A stretch of 64,000 nucleotides of DNA from Gammaproteobacteria bacterium (GTDB taxonomy: Bacteria > Pseudomonadota > Gammaproteobacteria > GRL18), in contig JADGDG010000008.1 of the NCBI GenBank assembly GCA_016744995.1, positions 62,001 to 126,000 on the forward strand, in the 5' to 3' direction. Position numbers and translations under genes: made by a program. Below are positions 26,534 through 37,361 of this stretch, piece by piece. Each line of letters opens with the position of its first letter. Positions within the stretch are counted from its first letter, which is position 1. The notes under the pieces were generated by a model. That model did no database searches. It was not told the DNA's origin and worked only from the letters and a program-made list of their open reading frames with translations.

Positions 26534-26812
26534 CTAACTTTTTATTTTTTTTGCTGCTTTACTGATCAACAGCTCAACCTGTTCAGCTGACAATTGGTTT
26601 AAATGCTGACTTAAATTTTTTTTATTTACTTTCACCTTATTTTTTTCAGCGTTAATTTTCCTTGCAGCAGTAACAATTCCCTGATGTTTCACATCAACAT
26701 ATTCAAAACAGAGTGTCGCAAATTCATCACAACTTAAATCCAGTTGTTCGCTTAATCGTGTTAATTTATCAAATGCATGTTTTGATAAATTTAAAGTCAC
26801 TTGTGTTTTCAT
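26534..26812 (-). CDS. Small ribbon-helix-helix-like protein of unknown function
   Basis: The 92-residue protein begins MKTQVTLNLSKHAFDKLTRL, a strand-helix pattern like CopG/Arc ribbon-helix-helix regulators, then DLSCDEFATLCFEYVDV. The second half is lysine-rich and helical. A DNA-binding role is possible but unproven. It has no toxin partner nearby and sits alone, convergent with the SCP2-like gene. Confidence 0.55.
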   Translation of the reverse strand: MKTQVTLNLSKHAFDKLTRLSEQLDLSCDEFATLCFEYVDVKHQGIVTAARKINAEKNKVKVNKKNLSQHLNQLSAEQVELLISKAAKKIKS

Positions 26813-26929
26813 TTTCTCCCCAAAACCCTGAAGCTTTGATTTCCACCATATAAAAATCTGGACTCAATTGCAAATTCAATAGATAATGAGAAGTTTATAT
26901 TTCAGGTTAATAATCAATTAGTAGAATAT

Positions 26930-27979
26930 ATGAGTACACAAGTTACTGTCGACTGGGAAAGCACTATCCCAAGCACACAAGAAATTGAGCATAACAAACC
27001 ACAGATTAACGAGCAGCAGCAGGAAGTCCTGATTAATCGCATCAAGCAATTGCTTGTCAAACAAAATGCCGTACTGGTTGCTCACTATTATACCGATCCC
27101 ATTTTACAACAATTAGCAGATGAAAGCGGCGGTTGCGTGTCTGACTCACTGGAAATGGCTCGTTTCGGCAAAGCAAGCCCAGCAGATAAAATCATTGTTG
27201 CCGGTGTTCGCTTTATGGGAGAAACCGCTAAAATTCTTTCTCCGGAAAAAAAAGTTTTTATGCCTAATCTGGAAGCAACCTGTTCACTTGATCTGGGTTG
27301 TTCCGCAGAAGATTTTATTCCTTTTTGTGATGCACACCCCGATCATACTGTGGTGGTTTATGCCAATACCAGTGCCCGGGTCAAAGCTCGTGCTGACTGG
27401 GTTGTCACCTCAGGTATTGCCACCAGAGTGGTTGAGCATCTGGTAAAAGAAGGCAAAAAAATTCTCTGGGCACCTGATCGTCATTTGGGTAAATACATTC
27501 AAAGCATCACCGGTGCTGATATGCTGCTTTGGCAGGCATCCTGTATTGTGCATGATGAATTCAAAGCCGACGCTTTATTATCACTGAAAGAAAAATACCC
27601 CGATGCAAAAGTTCTGGTGCACCCCGAATCATCCTATTCTGTAGTCGAAATGGCAGATATGGTTGGTTCAACGACTCAACTTATTGATGCCGTACAATCC
27701 ATGCCTGAGCAGACTTTTATTGTCGCAACTGATAACCGTATTTTTTATAAAATGCAACAGGCTGCTCCCGAAAAAACCCTCATTGAAGCCCCGACTGGCG
27801 GCATAGGAGCAACATGCACCATGTGTGCCCACTGCTCCTGGATGGCGATGAATACACTACAGGGAATTTTGGAAGTTCTTGAACAGGGGATAAATGAAGT
27901 GCATGTTGAAGAAATGGTGCGTCTCAAAGCATTTGAATCCACCCAGCGTCTGCTGGACTTTGCCGCATTGAACCAATAG
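26930..27979 (+). CDS. nadA: Quinolinate synthase NadA
   Basis: NadA condenses iminoaspartate and dihydroxyacetone phosphate to quinolinate for NAD synthesis, using one [4Fe-4S] cluster. The 349-residue protein has the three cluster cysteines at Cys118 ([10 protein letters not shown]), Cys205 ([10 protein letters not shown]) and Cys302, the last within CTMCAHC, matching the E. coli pattern (113, 200, 297). The N-terminal AHYYTDP motif is present. There is no nadB or nadC nearby. Confidence 0.96.
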   Translation: MSTQVTVDWESTIPSTQEIEHNKPQINEQQQEVLINRIKQLLVKQNAVLVAHYYTDPILQQLADESGGCVSDSLEMARFGKASPADKIIVAGVRFMGETAKILSPEKKVFMPNLEATCSLDLGCSAEDFIPFCDAHPDHTVVVYANTSARVKARADWVVTSGIATRVVEHLVKEGKKILWAPDRHLGKYIQSITGADMLLWQASCIVHDEFKADALLSLKEKYPDAKVLVHPESSYSVVEMADMVGSTTQLIDAVQSMPEQTFIVATDNRIFYKMQQAAPEKTLIEAPTGGIGATCTMCAHCSWMAMNTLQGILEVLEQGINEVHVEEMVRLKAFESTQRLLDFAALNQ

Positions 27980-28008
27980 TTGATGAAAGGCTTCTAATAA
28001 CAACCTTT

Positions 28009-28021
28009 GGGCATTATGCCC
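28009..28021. terminator. Short hairpin between convergent nadA and DUF2063 genes
   Basis: GGGCA-tta-TGCCC forms a compact GC stem 30 bp after nadA, followed by CTGATTTT. It is short, so it is only a candidate terminator. Confidence 0.35.
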
Positions 28022-28069
28022 CTGATTTTAACTAGCAACAGCAGACTACGAATTAATGATAGATTTCTG

Positions 28070-28876
28070 CTATGTCATTACTTCTTGAATCAATCCCTCA
28101 TTAACCCAGTTTTGTATAAACCCAGCCACTCGGACAGCGGCATGCTGCTCATCAACCCATTCACAAACACCACTACAGATTTCTGAAAAAGTATGTCCTG
28201 AAAGCATTGCATCCATTGCCCAGGCTTCATCCACATCCATAGAGCGATAAAGAGTTCGTAAATCTTTTCGCCAGAGACACCAGCCGATTGGATGATCATT
28301 TTCTATCATATCAATTGATGCTTCTTGTTTGTCAATAGTCTGCCAGATCTGAGGAACATTAAAGCTTAAATCCACACGCTTAACTGTTGGATGAAAGAGA
28401 AATCTTAAGCTGTGCCAGGATTGAGGATCAATTTGCTGTAGCGCATTCATATCAATAACAGCATTATCTGCTGCATCAAAAGCTTCTCTAAGTAACCATT
28501 CAAACTGGGCCATTTCAGATAACAGGGGCTGGTCACAATAAGCATCAGATCCTTTTAGAAAGGAAGCCAACTCATGACCGAAGTAACGCAGAGAAAAGTG
28601 TTTTGAAGGTCTGGCGGTCAGATATGCAACACCTAGATTAAAAAAATCTTCATCACCAAGCAGTGTGTGTAAAGCGGGAAAAGTATCCTGCAGAGCTTCA
28701 ACTAAACGAAAACGATAGGCATTAGCATAAATATCCAGACGCAGATCCGCTGACACTTTTTCGGTCCCGGTGACAGATTGTTTTATCTGTGGATCAGCTT
28801 CCTGCAACCAGGCCAGCATTTGCAGCTGCAGGGATTTTAGTGGTGATAATCGAGTTTGCAGCTTGTCTGCGGTCAT
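28070..28876 (-). CDS. bufC: DUF2063 partner protein of the bufferin/MNIO operon
   Basis: DUF2063 proteins (BufC/HvfC) pair with MNIO enzymes and help recognise the precursor peptide. The 268-residue protein shows the N-terminal domain pattern (LKSLQLQMLAWLQEAD, then LDIYANAYRFRLVEALQDTFPAL and LGDEDFFNLGVAYL). A C-terminal half contains VRVAGFIQNWVNEGLI. Its ATG overlaps the MNIO stop by 4 bp, so the two are translated together. Confidence 0.88.
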   Translation of the reverse strand: MTADKLQTRLSPLKSLQLQMLAWLQEADPQIKQSVTGTEKVSADLRLDIYANAYRFRLVEALQDTFPALHTLLGDEDFFNLGVAYLTARPSKHFSLRYFGHELASFLKGSDAYCDQPLLSEMAQFEWLLREAFDAADNAVIDMNALQQIDPQSWHSLRFLFHPTVKRVDLSFNVPQIWQTIDKQEASIDMIENDHPIGWCLWRKDLRTLYRSMDVDEAWAMDAMLSGHTFSEICSGVCEWVDEQHAAVRVAGFIQNWVNEGLIQEVMT

Positions 28877-29862
28877 ACAGAGATCGCTTGCTTTTGTTCA
28901 GAGGCCAAAGATATTTTAGATTGTAATTTCTGTACAATATCAGCATTATAGCCACTTTTAAGCACACTATCTGATATTTTCCGCGCCAAATCCAATTCAT
29001 TTAATAGCTCATTGAGAGGTGGAATATTGTCATCACGTTCAATCATAAAGGTGATATCACCAAAGCGTTCTACAGCCCTGGCATAAAGAGACCAGACGGC
29101 ATCACAAACAGGCATATCATGGGTGTCAATCACATAATCACCATAGTCACTATGCCCTGCCAGATGAAACTGCTGCACGCGATGCTCAGGAATAGCTAAT
29201 AAATAATCCTGAGGATCAAATTCATGGTTCACTGCTGACACATAGATATTATTAACATCCAGCAATAATAAACAATCAGCTCTTTCAGCAAGTTCAGTTA
29301 AAAATTCCCATTCAGTCATTTCAGATTGAGTATAACTGACGTAACTGGAAACATTTTCAATCAGCATCCGACAGCCTAAAAAGTCCTGAACCTGACTGAT
29401 GCGCTCAGCCACATGTTTAATACTCTCTTCAGTATAAGGCAGGGGGAGTAAATCATGGGCATTGTTACCATTGGTTCCAGTCCAGCATAAATGATCGGAC
29501 AGCCAATGGGCGTTAACTCTATTTTTAAGTGCTTTAATTTGTTCAAGATAATTTTGATCAAGTGGCTCAGTATTACCAATATTCATAGACACCCCATGCA
29601 TCACCATAGGATAACGTTCTGCTATTTTATCCAGGAAATAGAGTGGCTTACCACCAGGGACCAGATAATTTTCAGTGAGTATTTCAAACCAGTCGACGTT
29701 TAGTGAGGGAGAGCCTTCAGCAGGTAAGGAGCCTTCAGCGGATAAAGAGCCATCAGCAGGTAGAGAGCCTTCATGAGCAAATGAGTCGATAACATCCTGA
29801 TAGTGTTCTTTTCTTAATCCCAGACCAAATCCAAGGCCCTGATATTTTTTACTATTATCCAT
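28873..29862 (-). CDS. bufB: MNIO-family enzyme (DUF692), bufferin peptide-modifying oxidase
   Basis: Multinuclear non-heme iron-dependent oxidases modify cysteines in precursor peptides, for example to thiooxazoles in bufferins that bind copper. The 329-residue TIM-barrel protein starts GLGFGLGLRKEHYQDVI and has VMHGVSMNIGN, WLSDHLCWTG, LIENVSSYV, LLLDVNNIYVSAVNH and FHLAGHSD, covering the conserved metal-binding His, Asp and Glu positions. Odd feature: an insert of about 20 residues after DSFAH consists of 6-residue repeats (EGSLPADGSLSA) encoded by an 18-bp tandem repeat. Family members normally pass directly from this helix to the next strand. Confidence 0.93.
   Translation of the reverse strand: MDNSKKYQGLGFGLGLRKEHYQDVIDSFAHEGSLPADGSLSAEGSLPAEGSPSLNVDWFEILTENYLVPGGKPLYFLDKIAERYPMVMHGVSMNIGNTEPLDQNYLEQIKALKNRVNAHWLSDHLCWTGTNGNNAHDLLPLPYTEESIKHVAERISQVQDFLGCRMLIENVSSYVSYTQSEMTEWEFLTELAERADCLLLLDVNNIYVSAVNHEFDPQDYLLAIPEHRVQQFHLAGHSDYGDYVIDTHDMPVCDAVWSLYARAVERFGDITFMIERDDNIPPLNELLNELDLARKISDSVLKSGYNADIVQKLQSKISLASEQKQAISV
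29711..29775. repeat. In-frame 18-bp tandem repeats inside the MNIO gene
   Basis: About 3.5 copies of an 18-bp unit resembling GAGCCTTCAGCAGGTAAG start at 29711, 29729, 29747 and 29765. The unit is six codons long, so copy-number changes keep the reading frame and only alter the length of a low-complexity Ser/Gly/Glu/Pro loop near the N-terminus. Confidence 0.9.
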
Positions 29863-29920
29863 TCAATAAATCACTTAATTTTCTGTAATTTAACAGTATC
29901 TCAGAAATTCATATAAAATA

Positions 29921-29948
29921 ATGCCTCAATCATAAAGCACTGAGGCAT
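29921..29948 (-). terminator. Intercistronic hairpin between precursor and MNIO genes
   Basis: ATGCCTCA (29921-29928) and TGAGGCAT (29941-29948) form a perfect 8-bp stem with a 12-base loop. Read on the minus strand it is followed by TATTTTATAT. Lying downstream of bufA and upstream of bufB, it could partially terminate transcription or protect the bufA mRNA end, so that precursor exceeds enzyme. Confidence 0.6.
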
Positions 29949-29976
29949 CATCAGACTCTATCAAAATAGTTTGAAT

Positions 29977-30234
29977 TCAGCCTGACGCTTTACCGCCTTT
30001 ATCAGAACATTCTTTGGCACTGGCTTTAATCCAGCCCTGCCCTTTACAGCTATTCTGGCCTTTACAAGAGTTGGTTGCAGTAGCACAAGCTGAGCTGCCT
30101 TTGCATGCATTGATTCCACTGCATTTTACAGTCGCTTCTTCTGAAGCCACAGCAGTTGCAGTGAAACCCGTTGCAAAAAGAGCAGCAGCGGCCGCAGCAA
30201 TAGCAACGCCAGATAATGTTTTAGTTGCATTCAT
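29977..30234 (-). CDS. bufA: Bufferin-type precursor peptide, six Cys, exported
   Basis: The 85-residue precursor has a signal peptide (hydrophobic GVAIAAAAAALFATGFTA, cleavage near AVASEE) and a mature part with six cysteines in the pattern KCSGINACKG, then C, SCKGQNSCKG and KECSDKGG. This matches the 6-Cys bufferin group more than four-Cys DUF2282 proteins. Bufferins sequester excess copper in the periplasm after MNIO modification. A GAAGGAA ribosome-binding site precedes the start. The MNIO and DUF2063 genes follow on the same strand. The assignment to the 6-Cys group is from pattern only. Confidence 0.85.
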   Translation of the reverse strand: MNATKTLSGVAIAAAAAALFATGFTATAVASEEATVKCSGINACKGSSACATATNSCKGQNSCKGQGWIKASAKECSDKGGKASG

Positions 30235-30472
30235 TCTAATATTCCTTCTTTATCGGTTTAAAGCTTATGAATTATTTTAAAAATTGACCCTGTTTTACTT
30301 TCAAAAAAAACAGTCAATTCATAAAGACAAATCCAGTATAATTGATCTATATCATGAAACAACTACGGAAACTACGTACTTTTAGTATAATTATCCTAAT
30401 ATCACCTCAAAATTTAGAACAATTGAATAAATGCTATACTAAAGCCGTTTTGGAAAACTCAAAGAAACAATT

Positions 30473-31507
30473 ATGAATAACGAATTATTTGCTTCAAAAG
30501 AACAATTTCGCCATATCTTTGAACAGGGACTGGTCAAACTCCTTACTCATGATGGCCTGGGTGTTTTTATTCTGGTATTGGCCAATGCCAGCTTTGACAA
30601 ACATGTCCATGATTACACTCATAAGGCTTTACTTAAAAAATACCAACAATTATCAAAAAAATATTGTTTTTTACTACAGGATGGTCAACTGTTGTCCGAA
30701 CCGGAAGACGATATCCTGGTTTTTTTAAAACTAATGGCCATGGGTATCGATAAAGTCAGCCAGACAGAGTTTCGTCAAACAAAGCAATGGGAGCTGCAAT
30801 TTAACCATATTCGTTCTTTAAGACCTGCCCGTATCAGTAAAAACATTACTGAGGGAATTCATCTTGATTTTGATCCAGATAGCTTTCATTTTAATAAACC
30901 TTTTTTGCAAAAAGAGTGCTATTGGGATGGTATGATGAATGGTAAACATCTGGACATTTTTTATAACAAGTTCCCATTTGCACGCTTTCATTCACTATTG
31001 GTTCCAGAAAAAGAGGCTTCACTGCCGCAATTCCTGACTCACGAATATCATGAGTATACCTGGCAAATTACAGAGCATCTTGGTACTAAATTACCAGGTA
31101 TCGGCATGGCATATAATTCCTATGGCGCTTTTTCCTCGATCAATCATCTGCATTTTCATTTATTTATCAAGGATCATCCCTTGCCTGTGACTGATGCAAT
31201 CTGGACACATAATGGTGGAGCAAAAGATTATCCCATTCAATGTGAGGTTTTCCATTCCATTGAATCAGCCTGGGAATTTATTGATAAGTTACATCAACAG
31301 CAAACCAGTTTTAACCTGATTTACCAGCCTGGCGTAGTCTATTGTCTGCCTAGAAAACACCAGGGAACTTATCCCAATGCAGCCTGGAGCAGTGGTTTTG
31401 CCTGGTATGAAGTCAGCGGTGGTTTTACCACTTTTAATCATACCCAGTTTCAGGAGCTGGACTGTGAGCAGCTTGAACAGGAGTTATCATTGTTAAAAAC
31501 TAAATAA
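30473..31507 (+). CDS. HIT-superfamily nucleotidyltransferase/phosphorylase-like protein
   Basis: The 344-residue protein contains an HxHxH motif (NHLHFHLF, about residues 225-232) preceded by YNSYGAFSSI, the active-site layout of galactose-1-phosphate uridylyltransferase, Ap4A phosphorylase and GDP-hexose phosphorylase relatives. Upstream it has HSLLVPEKEASLPQFL, like the HIT-fold substrate-binding strand. The substrate is unknown. A TGCTATACT extended -10 at about 30432-30440 lies 33 bp upstream of the ATG. No pathway neighbour is recognised. Confidence 0.65.
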   Translation: MNNELFASKEQFRHIFEQGLVKLLTHDGLGVFILVLANASFDKHVHDYTHKALLKKYQQLSKKYCFLLQDGQLLSEPEDDILVFLKLMAMGIDKVSQTEFRQTKQWELQFNHIRSLRPARISKNITEGIHLDFDPDSFHFNKPFLQKECYWDGMMNGKHLDIFYNKFPFARFHSLLVPEKEASLPQFLTHEYHEYTWQITEHLGTKLPGIGMAYNSYGAFSSINHLHFHLFIKDHPLPVTDAIWTHNGGAKDYPIQCEVFHSIESAWEFIDKLHQQQTSFNLIYQPGVVYCLPRKHQGTYPNAAWSSGFAWYEVSGGFTTFNHTQFQELDCEQLEQELSLLKTK

Positions 31508-31660
31508 TGGCGTGGCAAACTGTGATATCAGATCAGCACCTTGATTATTAAGTGATTGGCACCAATTGTGTTACAATAAATAAAATTTTTATGTAACTGC
31601 TCAGCGTATTCATTTTTATTTCATCTAATCGATAACATTTAATCCATAAAGAGTTTTATT

Positions 31661-32002
31661 ATGTCATTTGGCCAAGTCCACGGTTCCATGATCCGTAAAG
31701 TAAAAACCCCCGAAGATTTCATCAGCATGGTTAAAGAACTCAGAGAGGATGTCTTTGATTTGCGTGAAGCCTGTGAGTACGATCCTGATGAAATGGGACG
31801 TGCCTCATTATTTGTTGAGCCTTTAGAGCAAATAGTCGAAGCACTCTATCAATCTTTTGTTGATGGCAGCTATGAATTTAAAGACGAAGATCTACCTTAT
31901 ATGAGGATCGTCAAAGAGAACAATCATACTGCAGTCCTGCCAATGTTACATCTGTTAAAAGAAGTGAACAGGATACATCGCGAAGGCCTGGATATTGACT
32001 AG
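31661..32002 (+). CDS. Conserved-looking small acidic protein of unknown function
   Basis: The 113-residue soluble protein has predicted helices (FISMVKELREDVFDLREACE; LFVEPLEQIVEALYQSFVDG) and no membrane segment or known motif. Coding quality is good and the stop overlaps the next gene's GTG start by one base, indicating coupling to a zinc-ribbon membrane protein. I do not recognise the family. Confidence 0.6.
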   Translation: MSFGQVHGSMIRKVKTPEDFISMVKELREDVFDLREACEYDPDEMGRASLFVEPLEQIVEALYQSFVDGSYEFKDEDLPYMRIVKENNHTAVLPMLHLLKEVNRIHREGLDID

Positions 32003-32190
32003 TGGAAAAACAATATTGCAGCCATTGCGGCAATGAAATTGAAAAAGATGCGGGCAGTTGCTCAGTCTGCAGTGCCCCGACAACATTTCATGGTAAAGAC
32101 TGGCAGAAAAAAACACCCCGAAAATTTATTTATTATTTTATCGGTCTGGTTATTTTTTGCTTCCTGGTGATGTTTCTTGCCCCAAGGTGA
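32002..32190 (+). CDS. Zinc-ribbon small membrane protein
   Basis: The 62-residue protein starts with a zinc ribbon (CSHCGN at residues 6-11 and CSVCSAP at residues 20-26) and ends with one transmembrane helix (FIYYFIGLVIFCFLVMFL). It has a GTG start overlapping the previous stop by one base. Such short ribbon-TM proteins are common and of unknown function. Confidence 0.65.
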   Translation: MEKQYCSHCGNEIEKDAGSCSVCSAPTTFHGKDWQKKTPRKFIYYFIGLVIFCFLVMFLAPR

Positions 32191-32208
32191 GATAATTTAA
32201 TTTTTTTC

Positions 32209-32237
32209 TAGACAAATCCTTCACTTCCCAGTATCAT
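32209..32237 (+). promoter_or_regulatory. Sigma-70 promoter of tRNA-Ala
   Basis: TAGACA (32209-32214) and TATCAT (32232-32237) are separated by 17 bp and end 15 bp before the tRNA-Ala 5' end, giving a transcription start a few bases before the gene. Spacing and position are right; each box has one or two mismatches. Confidence 0.55.
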
Positions 32238-32252
32238 ACACGCCTGTTGTTC

Positions 32253-32328
32253 GGGGCTATAGCTCAGCTGGGAGAGCGCTTCGCTGGCAGCGAAGAGGTC
32301 AGGAGTTCGATCCTCCTTAGCTCCACCA
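32253..32328 (+). tRNA. tRNA-Ala (anticodon GGC)
   Basis: The 76-nt cloverleaf has acceptor arms GGGGCTA and TAGCTCC, a D-loop with AGCTCAGCTGGGAGAGC, anticodon stem CTTCG/CGAAG with loop CTGGCAG (anticodon GGC), T-loop GTTCGATCC and an encoded CCA. Confidence 0.95.
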
Positions 32329-32378
32329 AACAACTATTATTATACCTAATGCTGTTTTCACAGCGAAGAGACACATAT

Positions 32379-32454
32379 GTCCCCTTCGTCTAGTGGCCTA
32401 GGACACCGCCCTTTCACGGCGGTAACAGGGGTTCGAACCCCCTAGGGGACGCCA
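32379..32454 (+). tRNA. tRNA-Glu (anticodon TTC), copy 1
   Basis: The 76-nt cloverleaf has acceptor GTCCCCT/AGGGGAC, anticodon stem CCGCC/GGCGG with loop CTTTCAC (anticodon TTC), T-loop GTTCGAACC and an encoded CCA within GACGCCA. It follows tRNA-Ala after 50 bp, probably on the same transcript. A second identical copy is at 37022-37097. Confidence 0.96.
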
Positions 32455-32561
32455 CTCTTTACTACATGCCTATTACTACACGCCCAAACTTGCTTTCTAC
32501 AAGTGTCTGCAGTCAATTTTCTTATTCTACATCACAATTAGTGAAATCGATTTCCATTTAG

Positions 32562-34850
<2,289 letters not shown>

Positions 34851-34883
34851 TCAGGCTCCCAGGTAAGACTGCTAAGTCTAATT

Positions 34884-34914
34884 TATAAGTCGGTATGTTG
34901 AATATCGACTTATA
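34884..34914 (+). terminator. Stem-loop downstream of icd
   Basis: TATAAGTCG and CGACTTATA form a 9-bp perfect inverted repeat with a 13-base loop, 33 bp after the icd stop. It is followed by TGTCTCTTT, a modest U-tract. The remaining 200 bp to pgi show no gene. Confidence 0.5.
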
Positions 34915-35114
34915 TGTCTCTTTAGCCTGTAAATATGACTATAATCATGCTCCTGTAATAACGTCAAATCTTACATTTCATTTTTAACAGTCCCGGGGGT
35001 CGTTCATCAGTCAGGATCAAACAGTGAAAAAACCGGGCTTCATCATTAGAAATTACTACCTTCCGAAAAATTTTTTGCCTCTCATCTGAATCCTATTCTC
35101 GTTCCAGCTCCTGT

Positions 35115-36785
35115 CTAATCAACCTTATTTTTGTCAACATTATCAAAGTACACTTCTTTTCGATAATTGATTAAACCATTTGTGGAAGAATCATGATTAT
35201 CAACATCACCGGGACTTGAGAGGTCAGACTGAATTTGCCCTGCAAGGACTTTTCCATATTCGACGCCCCATTGATCAAATGAATTAATATTCCAGATAAT
35301 TCCCTGAACAAATACTTTATGCTCATACATTGCCAGTATCGCCCCTAAGGTCTTTGGTGTCAGGCGTTCAAAAATAATGGTATTGGTTGGTTTATTACCA
35401 TCAAAAACTTTGTGCTGGATCACTTCCTCAATTGCTTCATGATCATAGCCCTGATGTTTCATCTCTTCAACAGCTTCAACATATTTTTTGCCCAGCATCA
35501 AAGCCTTGGTCTGGGCAAGACAATTAGAAAAAAGAACCCGATGGTGTAAGCCCAGAGGATTCTGACTTAAAGCCGGAATGAGAAAATCTGCGGGGACAGG
35601 TTTAGTCCCTTGATGCAATAACTGGAAGAATGCATGCTGCCCATTGGTGCCAGATTGTCCCCATATAATCGGACCCGTTAAATAATTAACACGATGACCA
35701 TTTTTATCAATGGTCTTACCATTACTTTCCATATCAAGTTGCTGCAAATAAGCAGGTAAACGCTCCAGATATTGACTATAGGGCATAATGGCATGACTTT
35801 GTGCATCAAAGAAATTATTATACCAAATGCCTAATAAAGCCATAATGACCGGGATATTTTCTTCCAGGGGTGTTTTTTGAAAATGCTGATCCATCTCATA
35901 GGCACCGTCAAGAAGCGATTCGAAATGATCCATACCCAGATAAAGTGCAATGGTCAGGCCGATTGATGACCAGAGAGAATAGCGCCCACCAACCCAATCC
36001 CAAAAAGCAAAGATATTATTCTCGTTAATACCAAAATCAGTCGCCAGCTCAATATTCGTTGTTACCGCAACAAAGTGTTTTTCGATGGCTTTTTCATTAC
36101 CGACCAGATCTAAAAACCAATTTCGAGCACTAAAAGCATTCAGCATAGTCTCCTGAGTGGTAAAAGTCTTTGAGGCAATAACAAACAAAGTGGATTCAGG
36201 CTCGACCTGTTTTAAAGTTTCAACCAAATGAGTCGCATCCGCGTTGGAGACAAAAAATGATTTGAGTCCCCTCTGAGCAAAAGGCTGCATTGATTCACAA
36301 ATAACATGAGGGCCCAGATCAGAGCCGCCGATACCGATATTAATGATACTTTTTATTCGGCCCCCATTATAACCACGCCATTCACCAGAACGAACCTGCT
36401 CAGAAAAATCACGCATATGAGCAAGAACTGCTTTTACCTTGGGCATGACATTACGACCACTCACCCGAACTGGCTTATTCGAACGATTCCTCAAGGCAGT
36501 ATGCAGTACTGAACGGCTTTCTGTCAGGTTGATTGCCTCACCAGAGAACATATTATCACGCCACTCTTCAACATTTGCCTGGCGTGCCAGATTGAACAAT
36601 AACTCCATTGTCTCAGTTGTGATCCTGTTTTTAGAATAATCCAGCAATATATCATCCAATCGAGCCGAAAAACGCTCAAAACGAAGTGGATCATCAGCAA
36701 ACATATCCCGCATATGAAGCTCTTTAACTTCTTCATAGTGTTCTTGAAGCTTAAGCCAGGCAGGTGATTCATTTAATTCGGTCAT
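35115..36785 (-). CDS. pgi: Glucose-6-phosphate isomerase
   Basis: Pgi interconverts glucose-6-phosphate and fructose-6-phosphate. The 556-residue protein has IGGSDLGPHVICESM, FFVSNADATHL, the signature VGGRYSLWSSIGL, GQSGTNGQHAFFQLLHQGT with catalytic residues, and a C-terminal SFDQWGVEYGKVLA. The tail after QIQSDL is acidic and slightly longer than in E. coli. It is a single gene on the minus strand, convergent with icd. Confidence 0.97.
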   Translation of the reverse strand: MTELNESPAWLKLQEHYEEVKELHMRDMFADDPLRFERFSARLDDILLDYSKNRITTETMELLFNLARQANVEEWRDNMFSGEAINLTESRSVLHTALRNRSNKPVRVSGRNVMPKVKAVLAHMRDFSEQVRSGEWRGYNGGRIKSIINIGIGGSDLGPHVICESMQPFAQRGLKSFFVSNADATHLVETLKQVEPESTLFVIASKTFTTQETMLNAFSARNWFLDLVGNEKAIEKHFVAVTTNIELATDFGINENNIFAFWDWVGGRYSLWSSIGLTIALYLGMDHFESLLDGAYEMDQHFQKTPLEENIPVIMALLGIWYNNFFDAQSHAIMPYSQYLERLPAYLQQLDMESNGKTIDKNGHRVNYLTGPIIWGQSGTNGQHAFFQLLHQGTKPVPADFLIPALSQNPLGLHHRVLFSNCLAQTKALMLGKKYVEAVEEMKHQGYDHEAIEEVIQHKVFDGNKPTNTIIFERLTPKTLGAILAMYEHKVFVQGIIWNINSFDQWGVEYGKVLAGQIQSDLSSPGDVDNHDSSTNGLINYRKEVYFDNVDKNKVD

Positions 36786-36929
36786 AATAGTCTGAGTTCC
36801 TGAAAGTGTTCCATTTTATAGAGCTTACGTAGTATCATATAAAAAGTGCCGCATACAATCTATAAGTATATGATAATTTTATAATTATTTTTAAATTTTT
36901 AAAAGAAAAAAAGTTTTTTCAATAAATAT

Positions 36930-36958
36930 TTGACTAATTAAAATCTCGACAATATAAT
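36930..36958 (+). promoter_or_regulatory. Near-perfect sigma-70 promoter upstream of tRNA-Glu copy 2
   Basis: TTGACT (36930-36935) and TATAAT (36953-36958) are separated by exactly 17 bp. The upstream 40 bp are A/T-tract-rich, like an UP element. The tRNA starts 63 bp downstream, leaving room for a 5' leader. A GC-rich discriminator-like GCGC follows the -10 box. Confidence 0.8.
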
Positions 36959-37021
36959 ATGCGCACTTTCTAGCTAATTGCTACGAAGGACTGCTCAATA
37001 GGTAGTAAGTTATTGAACTGT

Positions 37022-37097
37022 GTCCCCTTCGTCTAGTGGCCTAGGACACCGCCCTTTCACGGCGGTAACAGGGGTTCGAACCCCCTAGGGGACGCCA
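37022..37097 (+). tRNA. tRNA-Glu (anticodon TTC), copy 2
   Basis: This copy is base-for-base identical to the one at 32379-32454, including the encoded CCA. It has its own strong promoter at 36930-36958 and is a single-gene unit. A T-run follows the 3' end (GCCACTTTTTC). Confidence 0.96.
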
Positions 37098-37361
37098 CTT
37101 TTTCTACAAACCAAGCTTTAATTACATGCGCACTCTTTGCTGCATACAATAATTAACAGCACTTCCCAGTATTTTCATATCTGCTGCAACTTTTTTATAA
37201 ATATACCTGCAAAAAAAAGGTTTTTAAAAACACTATTGAAATGTTATTTAGTTGTTCAATAAGTTTTTTTTCTTGAGTTTTTTTCTTTTTTTTTCTTTAT
37301 TTGTACCTATACTTATAATATATGATTTTTCTTTTTTATTGTATCAGGCTTATATTTACAC
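37098..37361. other. Intergenic region with long pyrimidine tract
   Basis: The 264-bp gap between tRNA-Glu copy 2 and the HD-GYP gene has no coding frame. Bases 37264-37299 are almost entirely T and C, with runs of seven to nine T. TATAAT-like hexamers near 37314-37321 may serve the HD-GYP gene. Confidence 0.5.
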
